From Bradyrhizobium oligotrophicum S58 (GTDB lineage: Bacteria > Pseudomonadota > Alphaproteobacteria > Rhizobiales > Xanthobacteraceae), in NCBI RefSeq assembly GCF_000344805.1, contig NC_020453.1:2976001-3040000 (forward strand): a stretch of DNA of 64,000 nucleotides, read 5' to 3'. The notes beneath the pieces are model-generated. The model saw only the letters and a list, made by a program, of their open reading frames with translations. It made no database searches and had not been told where the DNA came from. Of the stretch, positions 8,244-17,418 are shown one piece after another. The translations under genes were made by a program, and so were the position numbers. Within the stretch, counting starts at the first letter, position 1, and every line of letters begins with the position of its first letter.

Positions 8244-8618
8244 TCACGCCGCCTTCGACTGCTGCTGCGCGTCGTAGCGGCGCTGCGCCGCAGTGACTTC
8301 CTTCAGATGCTGCTCCGCCCAATCGCGCAGCGGGTCGACCGCGGCCGCCAAGGTCAGCCCGAGCGGCGTGATCGAATATTCGACCGTCACCGGAACGGTG
8401 GCGATCGCGCGGCGCCGCACCAGACCGTCGCGCTCGAGACTCTTCAACACTTGCGACAGCATCTTCTGCGAGATGCCTTCAATGGCGCGGCGCAACTGAT
8501 TGAAGCGCAACGGATCGTTGCGCAGCAGGATCAGGATCAGCACGGCCCATTTGTCGCCGACGCGATCGAGGATCTGACGCGTGGGGCAGTCGGCGGCATA
8601 GACGTTGGCGGCTCTCAT
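8244..8618 (-). CDS. HxlR-family winged-helix regulator
   Basis: 124 aa, the usual HxlR length. It has the early Cys (ADCPTRQILD) of redox-sensing HxlR proteins, the KWAVLILILLRNDPLRFNQL helix and the recognition region ISQKMLSQVLKSLERDGLV. HxlR proteins usually repress a neighbouring oxidoreductase in response to electrophiles or oxidants. This one diverges from an NAD(P)-binding oxidoreductase at 8780 across 160 bp, so that gene is the probable target. GGAG precedes the ATG. Confidence 0.92.
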   Translation of the reverse strand: MRAANVYAADCPTRQILDRVGDKWAVLILILLRNDPLRFNQLRRAIEGISQKMLSQVLKSLERDGLVRRRAIATVPVTVEYSITPLGLTLAAAVDPLRDWAEQHLKEVTAAQRRYDAQQQSKAA

Positions 8619-8779
8619 CGGTTACTCCGGCGTGACCAGGTGATCTCGAAGTGCGCTCTTAACACCAGCATTCGTTCAGCTATCTAGTCACTATCGGATA
8701 CCAAGAGGAGCCCGTCCAGGGCTGTTCGTCCGACCGAACGATCTCGAACGAACTATCTCGAACCCCATGGAGTTGCAGC

Positions 8780-9391
8780 ATGAAGATCGCAGTCGCCGGC
8801 GCGTCCGGCCGGGCCGGATCCCGCATTACCGCCGAGCTGGCCAGTCGCGGCCATCAGGTCACCGGGATCGCCCGTAATCCGGACAAGATCGAGAAGCACG
8901 CCAACGTCACCGCGGTGAAGGGCGATGCCAACGACCGCGCCGCGCTGGCCCGGCTCTGGGCCGGCCATGACGTTGCGATCAGCTCGATCCATTTCTCGGC
9001 CAGCGATGCCGAGACCCTGATCGGCGCCGCCAAGGATTCGGGCGTATCGCGTTACCTCGTGGTGGGCGGCGCCGGGTCGCTGGAGGTCGCGCCGGGCGTT
9101 CCGTTGGTGACGACTCCGGGCTTTCCGGCCGCCTACAAGGCCGAAGCGGAGAAGGGCGCGGCATTCCTCGCCCGTCTGCGCCAGGACAAGGAGCTCGACT
9201 GGACCTTCCTGTCGCCCTCGGCGATGATCGATTTCGGCGCCCGAACCGCCAAGTTCCGGCTCGGAACGGACCAGCTGCTGGTCGATCCCGACGGCAAGAG
9301 CTTCATCACGTTCGAGGACTTCGCGGTGGCGATGGCCGACGAAATCGAGCGTCCGGCGCACCGGCGGGCCCGTTTCACGGTCGGTTACTGA
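8780..9391 (+). CDS. NmrA-like NAD(P)-binding oxidoreductase
   Basis: 203 aa single-domain Rossmann protein. The nucleotide-binding motif is at the N-terminus (MKIAVAGASGRAGSRI, pattern GxSGxxG), followed by a GDANDRAALARLWAGHDV segment and a VVGGAGSLEV strand. It belongs to the atypical SDR group that lacks the classical YxxxK pair. Substrate is unknown. Divergent transcription from the HxlR gene suggests induction by the signal that regulator senses. Confidence 0.85.
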   Translation: MKIAVAGASGRAGSRITAELASRGHQVTGIARNPDKIEKHANVTAVKGDANDRAALARLWAGHDVAISSIHFSASDAETLIGAAKDSGVSRYLVVGGAGSLEVAPGVPLVTTPGFPAAYKAEAEKGAAFLARLRQDKELDWTFLSPSAMIDFGARTAKFRLGTDQLLVDPDGKSFITFEDFAVAMADEIERPAHRRARFTVGY

Positions 9392-9467
9392 GGCGGCCCC
9401 GAGGCTCCCCGCCGGACCGGGCCAAATTTGCCTGTGCAACGGCGGGGCGCCCGTGTCGATGGAAATA

Positions 9468-9496
9468 TTGTCTGTCACAAGAGGCCGCTATATAAC
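9468..9496 (+). promoter_or_regulatory. Sigma-70 type promoter of dksA
   Basis: A -35 element TTGTCT (9468-9473), a 17-bp spacer and a -10 element TATAAC (9491-9496). Transcription would start near 9503, so the upstream in-frame GTG/ATG codons at 9453 and 9459 would not be transcribed. This decides the dksA start. Confidence 0.6.
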
Positions 9497-9566
9497 GCGG
9501 CCGCGAACGGGCGTATTCCGTCCGCCGGTGCCGAAACCGGCGCCAGCACGTACAGATGGGCTGACC

Positions 9567-9977
9567 TTGGAAAAGTTGAAGAACTACAAACCTTCCGAAA
9601 AAGAGCCTTTCATGAACGAACGCCAGCGCGAGTACTTTCGCGCCAAGCTGCTGGCATGGAAGGAGGAGATTCTGCGCGAATCGAAGCTCACCCTGCAGGC
9701 TCTGCAGGAGGAGAACGTGAACCATCCCGACCTCGCCGATCGCGCGTCGTCGGAAACCGACCGCGCGATCGAGCTTCGCGCCCGTGACCGCCAGCGCAAG
9801 CTGATCTCCAAGATCGACGCGGCGCTCCAGCGCATCGAGGACAATAGCTACGGCTATTGCGAGGAGACCGGCGAGCCGATTTCGCTGAAGCGCCTCGAAG
9901 CCCGTCCGATCGCCACGCTGTCGGTGGAGGCGCAGGAACGGCACGAGAAGCGTGAAAAGGTCTATCGCGACGAATAG
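9567..9977 (+). CDS. dksA: RNA polymerase-binding regulator DksA
   Basis: DksA binds the RNA polymerase secondary channel and works with ppGpp to adjust rRNA and amino-acid promoters. The coiled-coil tip DLADRASSETDR is present, and the family segments FRAKLLAWKEEIL and RDRQRKLISKIDAAL are clear. Only one of the four zinc-finger cysteines remains (GYCEETGEPI), and the second pair is replaced by LSVEAQ. Such Cys-poor DksA proteins are known from alphaproteobacteria. I chose TTG 9567 because the promoter at 9468-9496 rules out earlier starts and the LEKLKNYKPSEKEPF region looks conserved. ATG 9612 is the alternative. Confidence 0.9.
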   Translation: MEKLKNYKPSEKEPFMNERQREYFRAKLLAWKEEILRESKLTLQALQEENVNHPDLADRASSETDRAIELRARDRQRKLISKIDAALQRIEDNSYGYCEETGEPISLKRLEARPIATLSVEAQERHEKREKVYRDE

Positions 9978-10235
9978 GTCGCGACGCGGACCCGACTGAG
10001 CGAGGATTGCGGCCGCCTGCCGGATGCGGCCGCAGGATCTCATCACGACTGCCAGCCGAGACGGCGCAGCTGCCCGTCTTCGGCGAGAGCGTGGCAACGG
10101 CGTCGCCAGCGCCCGGCGGATCCCGACCGGAGTCTGCGCGTACCGGCGTTCGCGCGTTTGTCTTCGAACCTCGGGAACTTTTTCCCGCCTGCGGAATTGA
10201 TTGGGGTTCCATCTCGGAACACGCCGCGGGGGATC

Positions 10236-12332
10236 ATGCGCGAGCCGGAAATACCAAGGGGCGTGTTCGCCACCTTGCAACGCTCCTATGGCGTTCTCAG
10301 CATCAAGGGACGGCTGTTGCTGCTGGCGGGCATTCTGTTCCTGCCCTGTGTCGGGCTGATCGCCTACGTGATTGCCTCGATGGCGCAGTCGGCCGACGAC
10401 TCGATCCGCCGGGGGCTGTCCTATGCAGCGCAGACGATCTCCGGCGCCGTCGATGCCGAGTTGCGGCGCTACATCGTGCTGGCCGAGGTGTTGGCGAAGT
10501 CGCCTGATCTCAGCGCGGCGGATCTCACCGCCTTCGAGGCGGAAGCGCATCGCGTCGGCGTCGTCAGCGGCGAAGGCTGGATCATCGTGTCCGATGCCGA
10601 CGGCCGCCTGCTGCTGAATACCGTGGCCACGCCGGGCAAGCCGCTCGGTGAGCGCACCCCGGAAGGCCGGCGCTCGCAGGAGCTTGCGTTCCAGTCGGGA
10701 CGGCCTTCGATCTCAGACATCTTCACCGGTCCCAGCTCTGGCGAGTGGGTGGCGACCGTGGACGTTCCCATCTTCAAGGACGGCAAGCCGTTCCGCTGCC
10801 TGTCGATTGCCATGCCCGCCGCCAACTACACGCGGCTCCTGGCGCAGCAGCAGCTGCCGGCCGACTGGCTGGTCGGCATCATCGACGGCCAGGGCCGATA
10901 TATCTCGCGCATCCCGAAAAACGCGACCACCACGGGGCAACCGGCATCGGCGGGCTGGCGGGCAAACGCCAAGGTGGCGGGCGTCTCGGAGTTTCCGTCG
11001 ATCGAAGGCGATCGGGTCATCAACGCCAATGCGCATCCCCAGCTGAGCGCCTGGACGGTCGGCGTCGGCATCAAGCAGGCGGCCTTTGCCCAGGCGATCT
11101 CCTCGACCGTCAAGACCGCCACCATCGCGGCGACGACGATCTGCGGACTAGCTCTGCTGCTCGCGGCCGCGATCGGCACCAGCATTGCACGGCCGCTCGG
11201 CCGCATCGCGGTCAGGAGCTCCATTCCCGGCGAGGCCGAGCCATCCGATCCGCCGGAGGTGCGGGCGCTGAACGCGCGGCTTGCGGCGGCTGCTGAGGCC
11301 CAGGCGGAGAGCGCGCGTATCCTTCAGGACAATTTCAGGCTTCTCGCCAAGGCGCGGGACGACGCCTCGCGCAGCGCCGAGCAGCTCAAGCTCGCGGCCA
11401 AATACGGCCGGCTCGGGACCTTCATCTGGGACGGCAAGTCCGGCGCCAGCCATTGGTCCGACGAGATCGAGGAGCTGTACGGTCTCGAGCCCGGCAGCTT
11501 CCCCGGCCGGTATCAGGATTGGCTGGCGCTCGTTCATCCCGAGGACCAGGCGCATGCCGACAGGGACAACAAGCAGGCGCTGGTCACGGGCGAACTGAAG
11601 TCGGAATGGCGGGTGCCGCTGCCGGATGGCAGCATCCGCTGGATCGAGGCGCGCGCCCGCATGTTGCATGACGAGGGCGGCAGCGACCTGCAGATGATCG
11701 GCGTCAACATCGATGTCACCGCGGCGAAGGAGGCTGACCGCAAGCGGGAGCTGCTGGTTCACGAACTCGCCCATCGCGTCAAGAACAGCCTCGCCGTGGT
11801 ACAGTCACTCGCCCATCAGCTGCTGCCGCGGCACGACGCGAAGGTCCGCGACTTCATATCTCGGCTGCATGCGCTGGCCACGGTGCACACGAGCCTTGCG
11901 GAGAACGACTGGCAGGGCGCCGACCTCGCTGCGCTCATCGCCAGCCAGGTGGCGCCATTCGCCAGCGCGCCGGATCAGCTCGCGGTCAGCGGTCCCACCA
12001 TCCTGGTCCCCGTCGAGCTGACCACGCAGCTTGCGCTGGTGATCCACGAGATGGCCTGCAACGCCAGCAAATATGGCGCGCTCACCACCCCGAGCGGCCA
12101 TATCGACGTCAGCTGGTCGCGCGGCCCGGACGTTCTGCTCGTTCGTTGGCAGGAGAGCGGTGGGCCGCCGGCACGCGAGCCGCCGGTGGTCGGCTTCGGC
12201 AGCCGCCTGCTGACCCGCACGGTCAGGCATCTGCAGCGCAGCTTCGACGAGCGTGGACTGACCTGCCAGTTCGAGCTGCCCTGGCTCGAGGTGTCGAGCG
12301 AGACCAGCGTCGTCGCGGTCGACGCCACTTGA
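10236..12332 (+). CDS. Membrane sensor histidine kinase, HWE family
   Basis: 698 aa. A transmembrane helix near residues 25-45 is followed by a 240-aa periplasmic dCACHE-like sensor, a second membrane helix (ATIAATTICGLALLLAAAIG), a PAS domain (LAAKYGRLGTFIWDGKSG...) and an HWE-type kinase core. The phosphoacceptor is His in HELAHRVKNSLAVVQSLA, the N box is HEMACNASKYGAL, and the WxE motif appears as RWQESGG. HWE kinases commonly act in general stress signalling or feed orphan regulators. No response regulator is adjacent. The start is chosen at ATG 10236 because the upstream TTG has no ribosome-binding site. Confidence 0.88.
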   Translation: MREPEIPRGVFATLQRSYGVLSIKGRLLLLAGILFLPCVGLIAYVIASMAQSADDSIRRGLSYAAQTISGAVDAELRRYIVLAEVLAKSPDLSAADLTAFEAEAHRVGVVSGEGWIIVSDADGRLLLNTVATPGKPLGERTPEGRRSQELAFQSGRPSISDIFTGPSSGEWVATVDVPIFKDGKPFRCLSIAMPAANYTRLLAQQQLPADWLVGIIDGQGRYISRIPKNATTTGQPASAGWRANAKVAGVSEFPSIEGDRVINANAHPQLSAWTVGVGIKQAAFAQAISSTVKTATIAATTICGLALLLAAAIGTSIARPLGRIAVRSSIPGEAEPSDPPEVRALNARLAAAAEAQAESARILQDNFRLLAKARDDASRSAEQLKLAAKYGRLGTFIWDGKSGASHWSDEIEELYGLEPGSFPGRYQDWLALVHPEDQAHADRDNKQALVTGELKSEWRVPLPDGSIRWIEARARMLHDEGGSDLQMIGVNIDVTAAKEADRKRELLVHELAHRVKNSLAVVQSLAHQLLPRHDAKVRDFISRLHALATVHTSLAENDWQGADLAALIASQVAPFASAPDQLAVSGPTILVPVELTTQLALVIHEMACNASKYGALTTPSGHIDVSWSRGPDVLLVRWQESGGPPAREPPVVGFGSRLLTRTVRHLQRSFDERGLTCQFELPWLEVSSETSVVAVDAT

Positions 12333-12438
12333 TCGGCTCTGCCGTCTGCGGGCGCCGATCGGTCCAGGCCGACATCGCTCCGCCATGGCGCGCTGTCAAA
12401 GGTTGGCGGGTGGGGCGAGAGCAGGGAAGGCAGCCGCG

Positions 12439-13476
12439 ATGAGCAACGTTCTGGTCACCGGCGGCTCCGGCTTCATCGGGACACATGCGATCCTGCAACT
12501 GCTGGCCGCGGGGCACCGCGTCCGCGCGACCTTGCGCAGCCTCGAGCGGCAAAGCGAGGTGCTGGCGATGCTGGCACGCGGCGGCGCGACCGACACCGGG
12601 CCGTTGTCGTTCCATGCCGCCGACCTGACCCGGGATGACGGCTGGGCGGAGGCCGCAGCCGGCTGCGACCATGTTCTCCACATCGCCTCGCCGGTGCCGG
12701 CTCACGAGCCGAAGGACGAGGACGAGCTGATCGTGCCGGCGCGCGAAGGCACGCTGCGGGTGCTGCGGGCGGCGCGCGACGCCGGCGCCAGCCGTGTGGT
12801 GGTCACCTCGTCCTTTGCCGCGATCGGCTATGGCCATGGGGGACGCCGCCGGCCATTCGACGAGACCGACTGGAGCCATCTCGATGCCCCGGGTGTGCAT
12901 CCCTATACGAAGTCCAAGACCCTGGCCGAGCGTGCTGCCTGGGACTTCATCGCCCGTGAGGGGGGCGCGCTGGAGCTTGCGACCGTCAACCCCGTCGCCG
13001 TGCTCGGCCCGGTCTTGGGGCCGGACTTCTCGACTTCGATCGCCATGGTCCAGGCGCTGCTGTCCGGGCGGGCTCCGGCCGTGCCGCGGATCAACTTCGG
13101 CCTGGTCGACGTGCGCGACGTTGCCGACCTGCATCTGCGGGCGATGACGGCCCCGGCCGCCAAGGGCGAGCGCTTCCTGGCCATGGCAGGCCCGAGTGTC
13201 TCGCTTTTTGAGATCGCGCGGGTCCTGCGCGCGCGGATGGGCGTTGCCGGACGGCGCGTGCCACGGCATGAGCTGCCTGATTGGCTGGCACGCGTGCTCG
13301 GCCTGGCGGTGCCGCAGCTGCGCGCCGTGCGGCCGCTGCTTGGGCGCTATTGCGAGGCGAGCGCCGACAAGGCGCGGCGTCTGCTCGGCTGGACTCCGCG
13401 CTCCAACGAGGACGCAATCGTCGCCACTGCGGAAAGCCTGCTCGAACTCGGTCTCGTGAAGCGTGAGGTCGGTTGA
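12439..13476 (+). CDS. DFR-like NAD-dependent epimerase/reductase
   Basis: 345 aa extended SDR protein. It has the Rossmann motif VTGGSGFIGTH and the active-site pair in YTKSK (YxxxK). A serine-containing strand VVVTSSFAAIGYG supplies the catalytic Ser. It resembles dihydroflavonol-4-reductase/aldehyde reductase-type enzymes, whose bacterial members reduce ketones or aldehydes of unclear identity. AGGGAAGG is 8 nt before the ATG. The gene starts 106 bp after the histidine kinase, with no obvious functional link. Confidence 0.85.
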   Translation: MSNVLVTGGSGFIGTHAILQLLAAGHRVRATLRSLERQSEVLAMLARGGATDTGPLSFHAADLTRDDGWAEAAAGCDHVLHIASPVPAHEPKDEDELIVPAREGTLRVLRAARDAGASRVVVTSSFAAIGYGHGGRRRPFDETDWSHLDAPGVHPYTKSKTLAERAAWDFIAREGGALELATVNPVAVLGPVLGPDFSTSIAMVQALLSGRAPAVPRINFGLVDVRDVADLHLRAMTAPAAKGERFLAMAGPSVSLFEIARVLRARMGVAGRRVPRHELPDWLARVLGLAVPQLRAVRPLLGRYCEASADKARRLLGWTPRSNEDAIVATAESLLELGLVKREVG

Positions 13477-13617
13477 GGCGCCGCTTGCGCCGCGGCCGCA
13501 CAGTCTCAAATTATCGATGAAGCTGAGATGGGAGCCCAAATCTCGTTTATAAACAAATCGTTCACCATAAATCCTGCGACGCCGGTTCGGGCCGCGGGCC
13601 AGAGGAGTTCAAGGGAC

Positions 13618-14409
13618 ATGGGAGCAGACGACATCTTCGCCGCTGCGCAACTGATTGTGCAGGCCCGCAAGCAACGGGCGCCATTGGGTGCCCTGCCGCC
13701 TCAGCTTCAGCCGAAGGATGAAGCTGCCGGCTACGAGATCCAGCGTGAAGTGCGTTGGCTGCTCGCCGAACAGGCGGGTGACTTCGCCGGCTACAAGATC
13801 GGTTGCACCAGCAAGGTGATGCAGGACTATCTTGGCATTCCGCATCCCTGTTCCGGCGGAGTGTTCACGTCCGGCATTCACGAATCGGGTGTCACACTGC
13901 GCACCGCCGACTTCGTCCGCGTGGGCGTCGAATGCGAGATCGCCGTGCGGCTCAAGCACGACCTGCAGCCGCTGGATGCGCCGTTCACCATGGAACGCGT
14001 CGTCGAGGCGATCGGCGATTGTCATGCGGCGATCGAGATCGTCGACGACCGCTATGTGCAATGGGAGACGCTGGGGGCGCCGACGCTCGTCGCCGACGAT
14101 TTCTTTGCTGCCGGCTGCGTGCTCGGCCCGGCACTCCCACGCGCGGACGTCGCGGATTTGGCCGCGGTGCGGGGCCGCGCCATCGTCAACGGCGCCTTGG
14201 TCGGCGAGGGCACGGGTGCGGATGTGCTGGGACATCCGGTCCATGCGCTGGCCTGGCTCGCCAACCATCTTGCCGCCGGTGGTGACGGGCTCGAGGCCGG
14301 GCAGCTCGTCCTGACCGGCAGCCTGGTCAAGACGATATGGCTTGGCGCGGGCGACCGGGTGCGGATGGAGCTGGATGGCCTCGGGGTGGTCGAGGCGGCG
14401 TTCGTGTGA
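13618..14409 (+). CDS. 2-keto-4-pentenoate hydratase-like protein
   Basis: 263 aa, full length for the MhpD/FAH-like hydratase family. These enzymes add water to 2-hydroxy-dienoates in meta-cleavage degradation of aromatics, using a metal held by acidic residues. The metal-ligand region is visible as VGVECEIAVRL (E-x-E pattern) and the substrate region as AIEIVDDRY. The C-terminal LTGSLVKTIWLGAGDRV matches family members that bind the keto acid. AGAGGAG and AAGGGA precede the ATG. No other meta-pathway genes are adjacent, so the substrate is open. Confidence 0.87.
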   Translation: MGADDIFAAAQLIVQARKQRAPLGALPPQLQPKDEAAGYEIQREVRWLLAEQAGDFAGYKIGCTSKVMQDYLGIPHPCSGGVFTSGIHESGVTLRTADFVRVGVECEIAVRLKHDLQPLDAPFTMERVVEAIGDCHAAIEIVDDRYVQWETLGAPTLVADDFFAAGCVLGPALPRADVADLAAVRGRAIVNGALVGEGTGADVLGHPVHALAWLANHLAAGGDGLEAGQLVLTGSLVKTIWLGAGDRVRMELDGLGVVEAAFV

Positions 14410-14575
14410 TGCTGCTGGTTCCCCGCAAGTCCGACCACTATCCAGCCGCTGTACCGGCCTGCCGCTTGAGATCATCTGGTGGACGGCTGAACGAAATAGG
14501 AACAAACCCGCCCGCCACGAGCATGTCTCACGTATCCGTTCACGCCGGCTTATATTGAGGCCAAGGAGACGGCTC

Positions 14576-14836
14576 ATGAGCGATCTGGAAAGCATCTGCC
14601 TCGAACGGTCCGTCGTCGTCGCTGTGGCACGCCGGGCGGAGCGGGAGGGTCTTTCAGTCGAAGACTACGTCATGCGCGTCCTGCTGCGTGAGATGGAGCT
14701 CGATCTCGGCGACAAGACCTTTCTGTCCTACGATGCGGTGGGGGCGGGTTCCGCTTTCGTGCTTGACCGCGAAGAGGGAGAGAGCGACGAGACTTACGAG
14801 GCGCGGAGAGCCACGCTCGGAATGCTATTCTCCTGA
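14576..14836 (+). CDS. Probable antitoxin-like small protein
   Basis: 86 aa. The N-terminal part (LERSVVVAVARRAEREGLSVEDYVMRVLLREMEL) looks like a short DNA-binding or dimerisation helix pair with ribbon-helix-helix character. The C-terminal third is acidic (EEGESDETYEARR), typical of the toxin-binding tail of antitoxins. CAAGGAGA is 7 nt before ATG. It lies directly upstream of a broken PemK/MazF-like toxin frame, which is the main reason for the antitoxin idea. I do not recognise the exact family. Confidence 0.5.
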   Translation: MSDLESICLERSVVVAVARRAEREGLSVEDYVMRVLLREMELDLGDKTFLSYDAVGAGSAFVLDREEGESDETYEARRATLGMLFS

Positions 14837-14857
14837 GAGATGAGGGCAGGTGATTAG

Positions 14858-15219
14858 GTCCGATGTAATTTCCCGTTCAGGGAGATGCGAGGGCCCGGGC
14901 CGTTCGCTCATATCGCGTTGGTTCTCGGTATCGGTAGGGCAAGAGGCCGGGCTTTTGCCATCGTAGCCTACACCAGCACGCATTTGCTGATCGATGAGGC
15001 GCGCGCCCTCGCGCTGGGCAGAAAAAGCCCTTCATTGTGGATGTCAGTCGCATCGCGCGGTTGCCAATGACAGCCGATTATTTCCCGGACCTGCACAATG
15101 GAGCTGTTTCGAATTTCGGTCAGGACCCTGCCATGGCCGCGAAAGTCACGCTGAGGATTCGTGAGCTGATCGCGAATGGATTCGAGGTCATGCCTGTCGA
15201 CCTCACGTCGAAAGAGTAG
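14858..15219 (+). pseudogene. Frameshifted PemK/MazF-like toxin remnant
   Basis: Two overlapping frames together read like one small protein. Frame A (14858 to about 15020) gives GPGPFAHIALVLG and GRAFAIVAYTSTHLLIDEA. Frame B (from about 15020 to 15219) gives KKPFIVDVSRIARLPMTADYF and a helical tail. The pattern PGPFxHxALVLG...VAYTS...F-hydrophobic-D-x-x-R-I-A-x-LP-x-T resembles PemK/MazF-like mRNA interferases. The switch happens at the AGAAAAAG run near 15020, consistent with a one-base loss in a homopolymer. No clear start codon with a ribosome-binding site is visible for frame A (it follows a TAG at 14855). A real inactivation and a sequencing error cannot be separated here. Confidence 0.45.
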
Positions 15220-15548
15220 CTGTTTCGGGCTGAGGGGTATCGCGCAAACGAACACGGCCTCCGGCAGGGGAGCTACCGGAGGCCGCGTATACATCACCCG
15301 CTGCGCCTAGGTTCGCATTGGGCAATGTGGGAGCTCGTTTTCAGGAGAAGGGTGGCGGCTGCGAGGGTCATGGCGCCATGACCCGTATCGCGCTCTGCCA
15401 TCCTTGCCCGACCCTCTCCGCGCGGGGAGGGATTTTGTCGTGGTCTCTTCCGTCCTCGTTCCAGAATGCCGGCCAGCGACGCGGTCGACGGCGGCGGTTG
15501 CATGTGCGACCGGGCGTGATTGGGTCCGCCCGGTCCGCGGTGCTGGCC
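15220..15548. repeat. Intergenic region with palindromic elements, no gene
   Basis: About 330 bp without a supported gene. It holds a 10-bp hairpin (15255-15264 with 15276-15285), a perfect 20-bp palindrome at 15365-15384 with GGGTCATGGC as its first arm, and a REP-like hairpin around 15411-15432 (CCCTCTCC, GCGC, GGGGAGGG). The last is of the same type as the elements at 39286 and may help stop transcription from flgH, which ends at 15549. Confidence 0.6.
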
Positions 15549-16328
15549 TCAGAATGGCAGCAGGATGTCCATCACCTGCTGGCCGTAGCGCGGCTGCTGG
15601 ATGTCCGTGATCTGGCCGCGGCCGCCATAGGAGATGCGGGCCTGGGCGATCTTGGTGGAGTCGATGGTGTTGTCGCTCTGGATGTCCTCGGGCCGGACGA
15701 TGCCGGCCACGATCAGCTCGCGGATCTCGTAATTGACCCGGATCTCCTGCTTGCCCTCGACCACGAGATTGCCGTTTGGCAGCACCTGGGTCACGACCGC
15801 GGCGACGCTGGTGGTCAGCGTTTCCGAGCGCTGGATCGAGCCCTTGCCGTCGGAGGACGAGGTGCCGTCGGCGGTCAGGATACGGCCGGGCAGAATATTC
15901 TTGCCGGTGGCGCCCAGCGTCTTCGAGCCGACGAAGTCGGTGATGCCCGAATCCTCTTTGTTGGTGCGGCTGCGCTGGGTCTCGTTGGCGATGTTGGCCT
16001 TGTCGGAGATGCTGACCGTGACGGTCAGGAGGTCGCCGACCTGATGCGCGCGCTGGTCCTTGAAGAACGCGCGCGAGCCGTTGCGCCACAGCGAGTTCGG
16101 CGCGTAGGACACCGCTTCCGGCTTCGGCATCGGCATCTGCACCGGCTTGTAGCCCGGCTGCGTGGTCGGGTTGTCGATCTCCGTCAGCTTCGGCTTCTCG
16201 CCGATCTGGCTGAGACGGTCGATCGAGGAGCAGCCGCCTGCGAAGCTCAGCACGGCGAAGGACACCGAGACCAGCGCGACCCGCCGCAGGCCGGAAGAGT
16301 TGTGCGCATCATACTTGAACATCGACAT
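15549..16328 (-). CDS. flgH: Flagellar L-ring lipoprotein FlgH
   Basis: 259 aa. The lipoprotein signal has a hydrophobic stretch and lipobox FAGGC near residue 33, so the mature protein is lipid-anchored in the outer membrane. FlgH motifs are SLWRNGSRAFFKDQRAHQVGD, ISDKANIANET and the C-terminal ISYGGRGQI. It forms the outer-membrane ring through which the rod passes. It is the last gene of flgF-flgG-flgA-flgH, 5 bp after flgA. Confidence 0.96.
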   Translation of the reverse strand: MSMFKYDAHNSSGLRRVALVSVSFAVLSFAGGCSSIDRLSQIGEKPKLTEIDNPTTQPGYKPVQMPMPKPEAVSYAPNSLWRNGSRAFFKDQRAHQVGDLLTVTVSISDKANIANETQRSRTNKEDSGITDFVGSKTLGATGKNILPGRILTADGTSSSDGKGSIQRSETLTTSVAAVVTQVLPNGNLVVEGKQEIRVNYEIRELIVAGIVRPEDIQSDNTIDSTKIAQARISYGGRGQITDIQQPRYGQQVMDILLPF

Positions 16329-16333
16329 GAAAC

Positions 16334-17398
16334 TTACTCGGCTTTCGTGGTGGCGGAGGCGGGCAGGCGGCTGGCGACGGCGACGGGGGCTGCGATCTCC
16401 GCCTCCGAGCTCTGCTGAGGCTTGGCGACGGTGATGTCGACCGAGACCTGGCCACGTCCGGTGACGCGGCCGGTGATCGTGCGCTTGGACTGCAGGTTGA
16501 GCACGCTGACGACGTCGCCGTCGGTGCCGGCTTCCAGCGCCTTGCCGCGCGTGGTCAGATAGATGCCGGCGGTCTGGTAGATCAGCGTGACGGTCTGGTC
16601 GCGCTGCACGAGGTCCGGCTTGGCGAGGTCGGTGGCTTTCAGGGCCTGGCCGGCGCGGATCGGGCGGCGCATCTGCATGCCCACCGCGAACTCCCGCGAG
16701 GCGGGCTCGGCGCCGCCGAGCTCGGCGCGGGCGCGGCGCTCGATCTGCAGGTCGGCGGCGCGGATCATCTCGTTGCGATCGATGTTGCGGGTCAGGACCA
16801 GGGCCTCGACCATCTCGATTGCGGTGCCGGTGTAGCGCAGCTTGGTCGGGCTCGCCCCATTGGCATGGCCGAGCTCGAAAGTGACGTCGAAGCGGCCGCT
16901 GCGCGGATCGAGGCGAACGCTGGTCGGCGCCAGCGTGCCGCTGGTCGACGCGTCGAACTTCAGGTCCTGGACGGGCTGGTCGAAGCTGACGCTGAGATTG
17001 GCGGCATCGCCGAGCCCGTTGCGGTGCTCGAGCGCCTGGGCCACGGCGGTGCCGACCTCCTTGGCGTCGATGGCGCGGGCGAGCCGGGTCACCGCGACCT
17101 CCTTGATGTCGCGGACGTCGACGCCGATGACCTGGTGGCTGCGCAAGGTTGCGATCACCTGCGCGGCCGGCAGCACGCCGGTGGTGCCGAGATCGGGCGC
17201 ACGGTAGACGGCGACGCTCGCCGCGACGCCGGCATTCTCGATCAGGTCGCCGACGCGGACGATGTCGCCGCTGACGTTGACGGATGCGCGCAGCACGGGA
17301 GCCTTGATCTGGTCGTCGGCCTCGCCGGCGAGCGCCGACAGCGCGGTCGAAGCGAGCAGGGCGGCAGCGAGAAGGAAGGGACGGGTGCGGGTCATCAT
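16334..17398 (-). CDS. flgA: P-ring assembly chaperone FlgA
   Basis: 354 aa with a signal peptide (PFLLAAALLASTALSALA). It carries a C-terminal SAF domain (VEALVLTRNIDRNEMIRAADL onwards) and the FlgA tail YQTAGIYLTTRGKALEAG. FlgA is a periplasmic chaperone needed for P-ring polymerisation of FlgI. At 354 aa it is longer than enterobacterial FlgA (about 220 aa), as is usual in alphaproteobacteria because of an extra N-terminal domain. Located 20 bp after flgG and 5 bp before flgH. Confidence 0.93.
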   Translation of the reverse strand: MMTRTRPFLLAAALLASTALSALAGEADDQIKAPVLRASVNVSGDIVRVGDLIENAGVAASVAVYRAPDLGTTGVLPAAQVIATLRSHQVIGVDVRDIKEVAVTRLARAIDAKEVGTAVAQALEHRNGLGDAANLSVSFDQPVQDLKFDASTSGTLAPTSVRLDPRSGRFDVTFELGHANGASPTKLRYTGTAIEMVEALVLTRNIDRNEMIRAADLQIERRARAELGGAEPASREFAVGMQMRRPIRAGQALKATDLAKPDLVQRDQTVTLIYQTAGIYLTTRGKALEAGTDGDVVSVLNLQSKRTITGRVTGRGQVSVDITVAKPQQSSEAEIAAPVAVASRLPASATTKAE

Positions 17399-17418
17399 GG
17401 TGATCTCCAGCTCGAACC

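Noticed and set aside
15013..15030. Programmed -1 frameshift in the toxin-like gene
   Set aside because: The run is GAAAAAG in context, so only one of the two slippage codons re-pairs; the classical A AAA AAG heptamer is not complete. A mutation or error is simpler.
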